Shown piece after piece: positions 9,836 to 20,900 of a stretch of DNA of 64,000 nucleotides. The translations under genes were made by a program, and so were the position numbers. The stretch lies in NCBI RefSeq assembly GCF_014839835.1, contig NC_071646.1, positions 2,232,001 to 2,296,000 of the forward strand, in the 5' to 3' direction. The stretch's first letter is position 1, and every line of letters begins with the position of its first letter. The stretch comes from Dryobates pubescens (taxonomy: Eukaryota; Chordata; Aves; Piciformes; Picidae). The notes beneath the pieces were generated by a model. It had not been told where the DNA came from. It saw nothing but the letters and a program-made list of their open reading frames with translations, and searched no databases.

Positions 9836-10440
9836 CCTTCCACCCTCACAGCCTGCCCTCAGCACGCCTGTAGCCCATCCCATGCATCCCTTCCACCCTC
9901 ACAGCCTGCCCTCAGCACGCCTGTAGCCCATCCCATGCATCCCTTCCACCCTCACAGCCTGCCCTCAGCACGCCTGTAGCCCATCCCATGCATCCCTTCC
10001 ACCCTCACAGCCTGCCCTCAGCACGCCTGTAGCCCATCCCATGCATCCCTTCCACCCTCACAGCCTGCCCTCAGCACGCCTGTAGCCCACCCCATGCATC
10101 CCTTCCACCCTCACAGCCTGCCCTCAGCACGCCTGTAGCCAGCCCCATGCATCCCTTCCACCCTCACAGCCTGCCCTCAGCACGCCTGTAGCCCATCCCA
10201 TGCATCCCTTCCACCCTCACAGCCTGCCCTCAGCACGCCTGTAGCCAGCCCCATGCATCCCTTCCACCCTCACAGCCTGCCCTCAGCACGCCTGTAGCCA
10301 GCCCCATGCATCCCCAGGCCCGCCCCATACACCCCTCCATCCTCAGACCCTGCCCTCAGCACGCCTGTAGCCAGCCCCATGCATCCCCAGGCCCGCCCCA
10401 TGCACCCCTCCTTCCTCACACCCTGCCCTTAGCACATCTG
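9836..10440. repeat. 53-bp minisatellite between RAB29 and SLC41A1
   Basis: Nine nearly identical 53-bp units begin at 9841, 9894, 9947, 10000, 10053, 10106, 10159, 10212 and 10265. Degraded copies continue to about 10440 and traces to 10640. Each unit holds one CpG (cacgcc) and a 'ccatgcatcc' block. It lies right upstream of the RAB29 promoter. Confidence 0.95.
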
Positions 10441-10639
10441 CATCCAGTCCTATCATCTCCATGCACCCCTGGACCCAGCCCCACAGTCCCCTGCAACCTC
10501 AGATCCATGCACCCCTAGGCCCATCCTCTGTACCCCTGACTCAAGCTCCATGCACCCTACAAGCCCACACCCTGGCCTCTGCAGCCTCAGACCCTGCTCC
10601 ATGAACCTCTGCACCCCCAGACCCTGCCTCATCACCCCC

Positions 10640-11530
10640 AGAGCCCTGCACCCCCCGACTCAGCCCCTTTGCAACCAGCAAACAAGGAGGACCTCCACCA
10701 TCACCCCAGGTGCATGCAGATATAGAGAGATATACAGCAAGTGTTTTCAAGCAATTCCCCACCCCTGCTGGGATTTCTGCAAGGGCTTAAGCTCTAAGCT
10801 CATGCCAAGACGTCTCTGCCTCTCCCACGTGTTCAGGAGCTCCCCCCTCAGAACAGGAAAGCACAGCCCTCCACCCCCCAGCCCCCCGGAGACCAAGATA
10901 CCAAAGGCTGCACCCTGTGCCTCAAGGCCCTGCTCTTCAATGGGGAACGCCCTGGCACTCCAGGTAGCATGGCCCGGGGCCAGAGGAGAGGCTGGAGCCG
11001 GCAAAGCCTCGGTGGCTGCTCCCCAGTCCCTGCCGCTGCTGGGGCTGTGTTTTAGGACTCTCTGACAAAGATCCTCGCTGGGAAAGCGGCCAAGAGGCAC
11101 AGCCCTGCGGGGAAGCAGCCCACAACGGCCAAGCCCACAGCTGGGGAGGGTGGGAGCCCCTCTGCCAAGCGCTAATCCTGCGCATTCAGGGGCTTAGCAT
11201 GCCCCTCGAAGCCTGCATACCTTCCCCAGGAGTCACAGGCCAAGAGGCCACCTCGGGCAGGGCAGGGCAGGGCTGCTGCACCCAGCCCAGAGCAAACACC
11301 TGGGGTGCTCCTGCTGGAGCCTCCAAGCAGCTCCCTGGCTCCAGCCAAGGCTCAGCCCAAGCCACCCCAGCGCTGTGTCACTGTGTTTGAGTTCCTTAAC
11401 TCTCATTCCCCCACCCTTCCCAAAGCCCAGAACACAACCCCAAGCGAGATGCAAGAGGGGAGGGGAGACCTTGGCCCAAGCAGGGAGGGGGAGGAAGGAG
11501 ACAGCACAGCCCACCTAAATAAATGTCCTC
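10640..11530. other. Short intergenic spacer RAB29/SLC41A1
   Basis: Unique GC-moderate sequence with no exon recognised. It separates the probable SLC41A1 transcript end from the minisatellite and the RAB29 promoter. Confidence 0.5.
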
Positions 11531-11536
11531 TTTATT
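11531..11536 (-). terminator. SLC41A1: Candidate SLC41A1 poly(A) signal AATAAA
   Basis: Minus-strand AATAAA (plus TTTATT), about 3.25 kb after the SLC41A1 stop codon, inside an AT-rich patch conspicuous against the local GC-rich background. It fits the known long 3' untranslated region of this gene. Confidence 0.55.
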
Positions 11537-12711
11537 TACCCAAATATAATTTATCAGTTCAGTTGACATCTGGCCTGTGACAGGAACTATAAATAATTAA
11601 AGACAGTCTCTCTTGGCCTTTTTTTTCCTCCTTGTTGTTTTGCTCCTTTGATAGAAAGAGTAAACCAGGATCTGGTTTGCACTTGCAGGCAGCTGGATGG
11701 TCAGCATGCAGCGGAGTGGGGCTGGTGGGAAAGGCTTGGGACCATCCCTACTCTTCAGGTTGAAGTGAAATCCTTCCCTGACCTAATCCCCACACACTCC
11801 CCTCAGGCCTCCTAAGAGATGTCTGCAGACCAGGAGCCCAGCAGCAGAGTGGCAGCTCTCAGGCTCCCTTCACGAGCAGCTCACAAGTGAGAAGATTCTT
11901 CCTCTGGGGAATCTGGTCCTGGGGGGCTGATGGGACACCTAACAGGCCTGCAGAGTTTCTCAGCTCTGCCTAGAAAAGGTGAAGGGCTGATGGGAGGAAG
12001 TCCTGCAGCTGGTCCTCAGCTTCAGGCAGAGAAATCAGATGAGCAGCAGAGGATGCTCCACAAGTCCCCAGGCTGAGACCTCAGCACAGCAGGGTGTGAA
12101 GGGTTGGGGCTTGATTTCTGAGCAGAGCTTTGGCCAAATGAGGTCTGGGAGAAGCTGGCAGGAGGGTGGAGAGGAGATCCCAGAGCTGCTGCCACAAAGC
12201 ACCTGTGCAAAGGTGGAGAAGGGGACAGCAAGCCTGGTGGCAGCAAGGGAGGAGGTGAAAAGCAGCTCAGAAGTGCTCTTGGGGGGGCTGGGAGGGAGCA
12301 GCCTGGCAGGGCAAGGATCCAGCTCTGCCTCAGCACTACCAACAGCTCAGCAGGAGGAGGACTCAGCAAGCATCCACCAAAGCAGGGAAGGATTCTCCTG
12401 CAGCTTCAGAGAGGTCCTTGAGCAGGCAAGAGCCCAGCTGCTCTTTGGTTTGGATCCATCTGCTCCCATGGCTTTCCATAACTGGTTTCCCACTCACTAA
12501 TCCTGGCCTTGCCCCCATGCTCACCTTCAGAGCTCTCCAGCCAGATCTCTGGGCTGGGACAGTGCCCAGTCCCAGACTAACTTTGGTCTTGGCCTGGACC
12601 ATGAGCTCTGTTTTCTGGGGAACTGCTCCTAGCAAGTCACTGCTGACTGTCCACACTTGGGCAGAGCTTTGCAGAGCTCAGCTGGTTCCAGCACTGTCCA
12701 CAGTGACAAAG

Positions 12712-12950
12712 AGATCTCCCAACCTGGCCTTAGACCTTGTTTTCCACTTGAACATGAGGAGAAACTTCTCTGGTGTGAGGGTGGCAGAGCCCTGGAGCAG
12801 GCTGCCCAGACAGGTTGTGGAGTCTCCTTGTCTGGAGAGCTTCCAACCCCCCCTGGCTGTTGTCCTCCTGCTGTGGGTGCCCTGCTGGAGCAGGGGGGTT
12901 GGAGTGAAGGTCCCTTCCAACCAACCCCCACCAGTCTGGGATTCTGGGAT
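12712..12950 (+). mobile_element. CR1: CR1 LINE fragment in SLC41A1 3' UTR
   Basis: Sense CR1 3' end of an older type: 'aggagaaacttctctgg' near 12758 and 'ggtcccttccaacc' near 12910. Antisense within the putative SLC41A1 mRNA. Confidence 0.8.
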
Positions 12951-14045
12951 GAAGGCCAACATTCCCAGTACCACATCACACCACTCCCCAGCTGAGCAGA
13001 GATGCTTGGCCTGCCTGGGACAGAAAGCCAGGAGGAGAGGACAAGGATTGATTTGTGGCAGACACACAGAAGTCAAAGGAGGCAATCAGGCCAAGCAGGA
13101 CACTCAGCTCTCTGCAGTGACTTCTATCCCAATGGGAAAACTAAAGAGCTCTGGATGCTGACAGCCTTCAGGAGGATCATCTCCAACCACCTCAGCCATG
13201 CAGCAGAACAGGTTTCCTCTCATTAGGCTGCTGCAGACTGCAGGAGTCCTTCCAGCATGCAGGAGCAGCAGCAGAGGAGGCACCTGAGCCATGGCTGAAC
13301 TGAACAGCAGGCAAAGCTGAGGGGCAAGAAGCAGAGCAGGGAAGCTGGGCTGTGACCCTGAGGCCATGCCTCACACACCTGCCCAGGGGTGGGATCCTTT
13401 GCTATGGTCCTGTACAGAGCTGCACCAAGAACCAGAGCTTCAGAGCTCTGACCTGCACAGGGGCTGAACATGGAAGTCCTCTTCTAAAAGAGACACCAAG
13501 AGCTTAATGCTCCCCAGTTGGAAATGCCTCAAGCTGGCTTCTTCCCAGCAGCACTCAGCAACTGAAAGAGAGTCTTAAACCACAAAACAGGACCTCTTTT
13601 TTTCCATCTGCTCCTCCAGGAAAGAACAATCAACCAAGCCGAGGAGGCTGCCATGAGAATGGAGCTGTGCCCACAGCAGCACGGAGAGGAGCCTGGCACA
13701 CAGCACCCCTGAGGGCTCCAGGAGCTGCTCCAGCAGAGCACTGGCTGCTGGAAGGGAGAAGGATGAGCTCATGGCCAGGCAGAGCTCACAGCCCCTGCAG
13801 ACAAAGCACAGAGTGTGGCCCTCTGCACGCAGCAGGAGCTGACTCAGCTCGTGGTGAGGGGAGGAACAAGCAGCCTGCAGGCTGAGATGCTGCCAGGTGG
13901 TTGGCACCAGGGAGCCTGAGCCTGCCAGCAGAGACCAGCCCTGCTCACAGCCAGATTTGGGGGGTGAAATCCTCCCACCCAGGGTCACTCACTTGGCCTG
14001 GGGGCGCACAGGACCAGGTGTTGGAGCACAGAGGACCCTTCCTCA

Positions 14046-14180
14046 CCATCTCAGGTTGGAAGAGACCCTCAGGATCACCCAGGCCAACTCAGAATCCTAC
14101 TCCACTAGCTTCACCCCTAAACCATACCCCCAAGCACCACATCCAAACCACCTTCAAACACAGCCAGGCTTGGTGACTCA
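14046..14180 (-). mobile_element. CR1: Worn CR1 LINE fragment
   Basis: Antisense CR1 3' end: 'caggttggaagagaccctc' near 14053, then diverged sequence to about 14180. Confidence 0.65.
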
Positions 14181-14787
14181 GCCACCTTTGCTTTGGATGC
14201 CAGGCACAAGGAAAGCAAAGAGAAGAGGGGAGAGTGACAGGGCAGAGGAGACAGGAGATAACCCCCAGGCCCTCAATCCATCAGGTGGTGCTTTGCTAGG
14301 AGGTGCACAGCCCTGCACCCCACCTCCAGCACTACAACCACTTGGGAAGCACGAAAGAGCAGCCCTGCACCTCGAGTGACTGGGCCAGGGTGGGCTCCCT
14401 GCACGAGCAGAACCTTCACTGCAACCTTGCTTCAGACCTTCACTCCTGTGAAATTGCACTTGGTGATTGTCTCTTTACACTTTTTTTTTCTTGGCTTTTT
14501 TTTTTTTTTTTTTGTACTTCTTTTGAAGGGTTTTTTGTTTGGTTTTTGTTTGCTTTGTCCTTCCTCAAAGTAGGTTTCAGTGCTCTGCACAAACTCGGCT
14601 GGAAATATAAACCACTTACAATTCCCATTGAAAATAATGAGAATCCAGCAGCCAAGGATGCAAGTCTCCAGGAGAGACAGGGTTGGAGGAGGAAGCAGAG
14701 CAGAAGTGGAAGAAAAGAACCAACCAAATGAAGGGAGGAAGAGGAGGAGGAGGAGGAGAGGTGTGAGAGAGGGGCAGCAAGGGGAAG

Positions 14788-14973
14788 CTAATCCCCCACG
14801 TCGGAGTCCCGGTCGCCGATGAGCCACAGGACGTGGAAGCTGAGGGCCAGCAGACCTGTTCCAATCAGGTCCCCCAGAGCTGTCAAGTATGGGATGGAGA
14901 AGTTGTCAGGATCCAGGTCCCTGCCCCACATCCAGTGCACCATCCAGTCAGCAATGTACAGAAGAATGAGCAC
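14788..14973 (-). CDS. SLC41A1: SLC41A1 coding exon 10 (residues 455-515, stop)
   Basis: Encodes [18 protein letters not shown] through the second PDN...P...ALGDL block (477-490) and the conserved end GDRDSDVGD. Acceptor 'ctcccag'; stop at 14788-14790. Confidence 0.97.
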   Translation of the reverse strand: MLILLYIADWMVHWMWGRDLDPDNFSIPYLTALGDLIGTGLLALSFHVLWLIGDRDSDVGD

Positions 14974-17900
14974 CTGGGAGGCAGGAAGAGAAGAGCCACA
15001 TCAGCCACCAGGCCTCACCTCTGCGACCCCAACCTCCCTACAGCTGCAGCAAGTCCACAGGACCAGAGAAACAATCAGGCTGGAAGAGACCTCAGAGATC
15101 ACCAAGTCCAACCTGGCACCCAGGACCTGGTCCAGCTCAGACACACAACCTCCTGCCAAGGTTGCTGGGGGCAAAGTCAGAAGCCCCTTGCTGAGCACAG
15201 CACTTCCAGCAGGCTGCATCCCAGAGCAATGAGTGCAGCACTGAGAGGATCCTGCTGAGTCTCCATGGGGGCCTAGGCATCCAGCTCCCCTGTGTCCCTC
15301 TGCCTCTGTCCCATCATCTAAGCCCAGCACAGTTGGGCTTAGAAGGGAGAAGGTTGGCACTCAGCACCAAAAAGCCTCCATCTGGCATCTCAGTTCTCAG
15401 ATCCAGCAAGGATAAGCTTGAAGAGACACAGGGCAGAGAGGGGACTGGGAGGCACACAGGGGTGGTGCTCAGGCAGGGGCAGCAACATCTGGCTTCCAGA
15501 AATGGAAGCAGCTCAAACTGGCTGCCAGAGTGTGGTCTTCCTCATCTGCTTCAGCACAGATGTGCTGCTGAGGGACATGGTTTAGCACCAGACTTGGCAG
15601 TGTTGGGTTCATGAACAGAATAGAACAGAACTAAGCAGGATGGAAGAGACCTTCGAGATCATCAAGTTCAACCCATCACCCAACACCATCTGATCAACTC
15701 AACCATGGCACCAAGCAGCCCATCCAGGCTCTTCCTAAACACCTCCAGGGATGGTGACTCCACCACCTCCCTGGGCAGCACATCCCAAGGGCCAATCTCT
15801 CTCTCTATGAAGAGCTTCTCCCTAACACCCAGCCTGAACCTGATGACCCTGAAGGGCTTCTCCAGCCCAAACAATTCTAGCACCTAAAGACAGAAGCAAT
15901 CTGCACCAAGCCTTAGGTCTGGGCCAAGGAGTTGAAGCAGCCACAGGCCTTTTGCTAATGCCCCTGGTGTCTCCAGAGCTGGCAGGGTGTCCCTCAGGAG
16001 CACAGCAGATGGCAGTCCCCCTGTCCCCAGCCCCTGCTGTGCTGCAGGCAGCGGTGGCCTTGCAGAGCGGAAGCCCCCACGGAGTGCCCAGCACCCAGCA
16101 GCAGTTAACCTAAATTTAGCCTCCTGGATGACAGCAGCCTGCTCCTGCTCTGATGGATGCTCTGACTCATTTCCTCAGCCTGGCCTCAGTTTTAGGGGGC
16201 ACTGAAAGCAGCAGGATGAGCCTGGGGGGGAGTGGTGCAGCTGGGCTGAACAGGGAAGTCTCTAACTGGAACATCTCTCCCTGCCAGCCCCCTGCAAGGG
16301 GCCGCTGGGTTGCTGGGGCAGGGGTAAACTGGTCTGTACATGTCCCCCAGAGTCCCCACAGCTGCACAGCTGGCAGATCTCTGCCCTGCAGGGGAGGCAG
16401 GGAAAGGGCAGGACAAGCCACAGGGGGTCCCTGCAAATTCCACATCCTGTTTTCTTTCCTTCAGCACCTGGGAAAGTGCAGGTTGAAAACTGCTGAGGCA
16501 CCTCCTGGGACAGATCAACACACACAAGGTAAACACTTCTGCTAGCAGAAGGACTTAAGAGAGACAAGAGAGGGATTCAGAATGTGCTAAACAAAGGACA
16601 GAAAGCAAAACCTTTTGTGCACAGGGAAGGAAAATGAGGATCTGCTCAGCCTGATCCTGGCTCATTTGCCAATCTGCTTGGCACACCTCTGCCCAGCAGA
16701 GGAATCTCTCACCCAGGGCCAGGGGATGGCCCTGTGCCTCCAGCAGTGCAGCTGCAGCTGAGCTGGTGACCTCTCAGCCCACCCAGCCCCACAGGGGGCC
16801 TCAGCTTACCTGCAGGAGAGCAGCTGTCATGTAGAAGACTATAAAAATCAGGGTGAGTGTAGTGTGTCCACCTTGCATGGAGCTGATGGTGTAGAGGAAA
16901 ACCAAGTGCCCAGGCACCACCAGGAGAAAGAGCACACGAGCAGAGCGGGAGTTCACATCTGTCAGGAGAGCAAGATGGGCTTCAGGCTCAAGGAAAGGAA
17001 TTCTGCAGCACCCCCTGGGCTCCAGGGGGCAGGGCAGCAGCACTGTGGTGATCCAGCATACTGTGGGAGGATCCAGGCACTGTGGGTTTAGGCTGGCAGG
17101 CTGTGCCCTGAAGAATGACCAAGGATACCTGGCTCCAAGCTTGGCAGGGAAGCTTAATTCTGTCACAGAATTGTCAGGGCTGGAAGGGACCTCAAGGCTC
17201 AGCCAGTTCCAAGCCCCCTGCCATGGCCAGGGACACCTCACACCACAGCAGGTTGCCCAGAGCCACATCCAGCCTGGCTGCAAACACCTCCAGGGATGAG
17301 GCTTCCACCACCTCCCTGGGCAACCTGTGCCAGTCTCTCACCACCCTCATGGGGAAGAATCTCTTCCTAATTTCTCCTCCTGTCCCCAGAGCAGAGCTGT
17401 TCCTAGGCCTCAGCTGCCACAAGGACTCAGGTCCCACCTCTGAGAGTGCTCAGAGCCATCAAGGATTTATCAACACTGCACCCCCAGGGAGCTCTGGCTG
17501 TACCCTGCCTGGTGATCACTTCTCCATCAGATCCCCACCACTCTGCAGACCTCTCACCCCTGCCTGCCAAGGGCCAGCCTTGGCACAAAGGCCAGGAGGC
17601 CCCAAGCCTCTGGAGGAAGCTCGGAGAGGAGCAGCCTCTGCCCACGCTCAGGGCTGGAATGCAAGGCGTGGGCTGGCCAGAGCTGCTCACAAGCCTTTGG
17701 AAGCAAGCAGCTCCCTGCAGCCCAGCAGAGCTGCACCCCTGCAGCACCCTCCAGGCAGCTTTCAGTATCTGGGACCCATCTGGAAAAGATTTAGAGGGTG
17801 GAGGGCTTCCAGAACTAGGCAGCCAGGGCATGGGACTCGTGCACCGTGTGGTGCTCTGCCCACAGCAGCTCTCACAGGTCCCAGGACGTTAGGGGTTGGA

Positions 17901-20900
17901 AGGGACCTCTGGAGATCATCAAGTCCAAGCCCCCTGCTAGAGCAGGACCATAGCATCCAGCACAGGTCACACAGGAACACATCCAGATGGGGCTGGAAAG
18001 TCTCCAGAGGAGGAGACTCCACAACCTCCCTGGGCAGCCTGCTCCAGGGCTCTGTGACCCTCACAATGAGGAAGTTCCTGCTGGGGCTGCGGTGGAGCCT
18101 CCTGTGCTGCAGCTTCTGGCCTGGCTCTAGAGGGCAGGGCAAGCCAGGGGACCAGCCACAACCCTCAGCTGCCTCCCAGCAGACCTTGGCCACCATTTCC
18201 TGCCAGAGGCAGCACCCAGCAGATCCCAGCAGGTCCCAGCAGATCCCAGCCTGCCCACCTGAGCTGAAGAAAGTGCTGCAGGGGCTGGGGCACTTGCGGG
18301 GGGCTGCCTCGGCGCTCTCTCCAGGCATCCCACTCATGTGCAGGTAAGTGGAGATGCGGCTGGCCTGCACTGCCACCAGGTTGCCTCCCACACCTGCAGA
18401 GGGGAGAAGAAGGGGAGGCCTCAGTCAGTCTCAGGGGGGAGAGAAGCAAGGGGAGGCCTCAGTCAGTCTCAGGGGGGAGAGAGGCAAGGGGAGGCCTCAG
18501 TCAGTCTCACGGGGGAGAGAAGCAAGGGGAGGCCTCAGTCAGTCTCAGGGGGGAGAGAGGCAAGGGGAGGCCTCAGTCAGTCTCACGGGGGAGAGAAGCA
18601 AGGGGAGGCCTCAGTCACTCTCAGGGGGGAGAGAAGCAAGGGGAGGCCTCAGTCAGTCTCAGGGGGGAGAGAGGCAAGGGGAGGCCTCAGTCAGTCTCAC
18701 GGGGGAGAGAAGCAAGGGGAGGCCTCAGCCAGTCTCAGGGGGGAGAGAAGCAAGGGGAGGCCTCAGCCACTCTCAGGGGGGAGAGAAGCAAGGGGAGGCC
18801 TCAGTCAGTCTCAGGGGGGAGAGAAGCAAGGGGAGGCCTCAGTCAGTCTCAGGGGGGAGAGAAGCAAGGGGAGGCCTCAGTCAGTCTCAGGGGGGAGAGA
18901 GGCAAGGGGAGGCCTCAGTCAGTCTCAGGGGGGAGAGAAGCAAGGGGAGGCCTCAGCCACTCTCACAGGGGAGAGAAGCAAGGGGAGGCCTCAGCCAGTC
19001 TCAGGGGGGAGAGAAGCAAGGGGAGGCCTCAGTCACTCTCAGGGGGGAGAGAGGCAAGGGGAGGCCTCAGTCAGTCTCAGGGGGGAGAGAGGCAAGGGGA
19101 GGCCTCAGTCAGTCTCAGGGGGGAGAGAAGCAAGGGGAGGCCTCAGCCAGTCTCAGGGGGGAGAGAGGCAAGGGGAGGCCTCAGTCAGTCTCAGGGGGGA
19201 GAGAAGCAAGGGGAGGCCTCAGCCACTCTCAGGGGGGAGAGAGGCAAGGGGAGGCCTCAGTCAGTCTCACAGGGGAGAGAAGCAAGGGGAGGCCTCAGCC
19301 AGTCTCAGGGGGGAGAAGCAAGGGGAGGCCTCAGCCACTCTCACAGGGGAGAGAAGCAAGGGGAGGCCTCAGTCACTCTCAGGGGGGAGAGAAGCAAGGG
19401 GAGGCCTCAGTCAGTCTCAGGGGGGAGAGAAGCAAGGGGAGGCCTCAGTCACTCTCAGGGGGGAGAGAAGCAAGGGGAGGCCTCAGTCACTCTCAGGGGG
19501 GAGAGAAGCAAGGGGAGGCCTCAGTCAGTCTCAGGGGGGAGAGAAGCAAGGGGAGGCCTCAGTCAGTCTCAGAGGAGAGAGAAGCAAGGGGAGGCCTCAG
19601 TCAGTCTCACAGGGGAGAGAAGCAAGGGGAGGCCTCAGCCTCTTTCAAGGGGGAGAAAGAGGATTTTTTCTTCTCAGCAGCCAGCAGCCCTGGCATTGTC
19701 AGTGCTGCAATGTAGGCCAAGTCTATTTTTGATCTGAAATCCACTTTTGTAGGATGTAAAAACCTGAGACCAAACCAAATCCTGTCCTATGGCTTCAGAA
19801 TATAGAATCAACCAGGCTGGAAAAGACCTCAGAGATCATCAAGTCCAAACCTAGCACCCAGCACCATCCAATCAACTAAACCATGGCACCAAGTGCCTCA
19901 TCCAGGCTCTTCCTGAACACCTCCAGGGATGGGGACTCCACCACCTCCCTGGGCAGCACATTCCCATGGCCAATCTCTCTTTCTGGGAAGAATTTCTTCC
20001 TCACTTCCAGCCTAAACTTCCTCTGGCACAGCTTGAGGCTGTGTCCTCTTGTTCTGGTGCTGGGTGCCTGGGAGAAGAGACCAACCCCCACCCTTAGGCC
20101 AAAATGCAACTTGACTACTGCAGCCCTGGAAGCAATGACATTAAAGCTTCCTCTGTCACTTTTGGTGGCTGATTCATCTCTTTTTGTTTCCTTGTTTTGA
20201 ACTACTAGTTCTTATTTTAGGGTTGGGTTGGATTTTTTTGCATGAGGCAGAATGAAAGTGTGGAAGCCTCTAGCATGAGCTGCACTGCTTCAGAACTCAC
20301 AGAATGGCTCAGGCTGGAAGGGAACTCAGAGCTCATCTGCTCCAACCTCCCCACCACGCCCAGGGACACCTCTCAGCTACACTCAGCTGCTCAAGGCCTC
20401 ATCCAGCCTGCCCTTAAGCACCCCCAGGCAGGAGGCAGCCACAGCCTCCCTGGGCAGCCTGTGCCAGTGTCTCCCCATCCTCACCCTGAAGAACTTCTTC
20501 CTCACCTCCACTCTAACCCTGCTCTCCCTCAGCTTCAAACCCTTCCTCCTTGCCCTGTCTCCTCATGAAGTCTCTCTGCAGCCTTCCTGTAGGATCCCTT
20601 CAGGTACTGGAAAGCAGCTCTGAGGTCCTCACTTTGTAACTCAATTTGTTGCAAAAAAACTCCAATCAATCAATTTCCCAGGCTGATCAGGCTGGAAGGA
20701 GGCAAAAAGCTTCAGACCAGAGGCAATTACATTTTCTGACTCTGAGTTGCAAATCCAAACCTTAGCACAGAATGGGTTGGCTTGGAAGGGACCTTCAGAG
20801 GTCAGCAGAGACATTCCCAACTAGATCAGGGTGCTCAGGGCCCCATCACAGAATGGGTTGGCTTGGAAGGGACCTTCAGAGGTCAGCAGAGACATTCCCA

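Larger units (their letters stand above)
11537..14787 (-). other. SLC41A1: Probable SLC41A1 3' untranslated region
   Basis: Non-coding sequence between the stop codon (14788-14790) and the candidate poly(A) signal. It contains two worn CR1 fragments (12712-12950 and 14046-14180) and a T-rich run at 14480-14550 (A-rich in the mRNA). Extent is inferred. Confidence 0.55.

Noticed and set aside
18401-19655. CRISPR-like regular repeats
   Set aside because: Units are directly adjacent with no unique spacers, and the surroundings are vertebrate exons; this is a minisatellite.
18338-19732. Two overlapping open frames of about 460 codons on the plus strand
   Set aside because: They run entirely through the 38-bp minisatellite; the peptide is a monotonous Gly/Glu/Ser/Arg repeat with no domain, antisense to an SLC41A1 intron.
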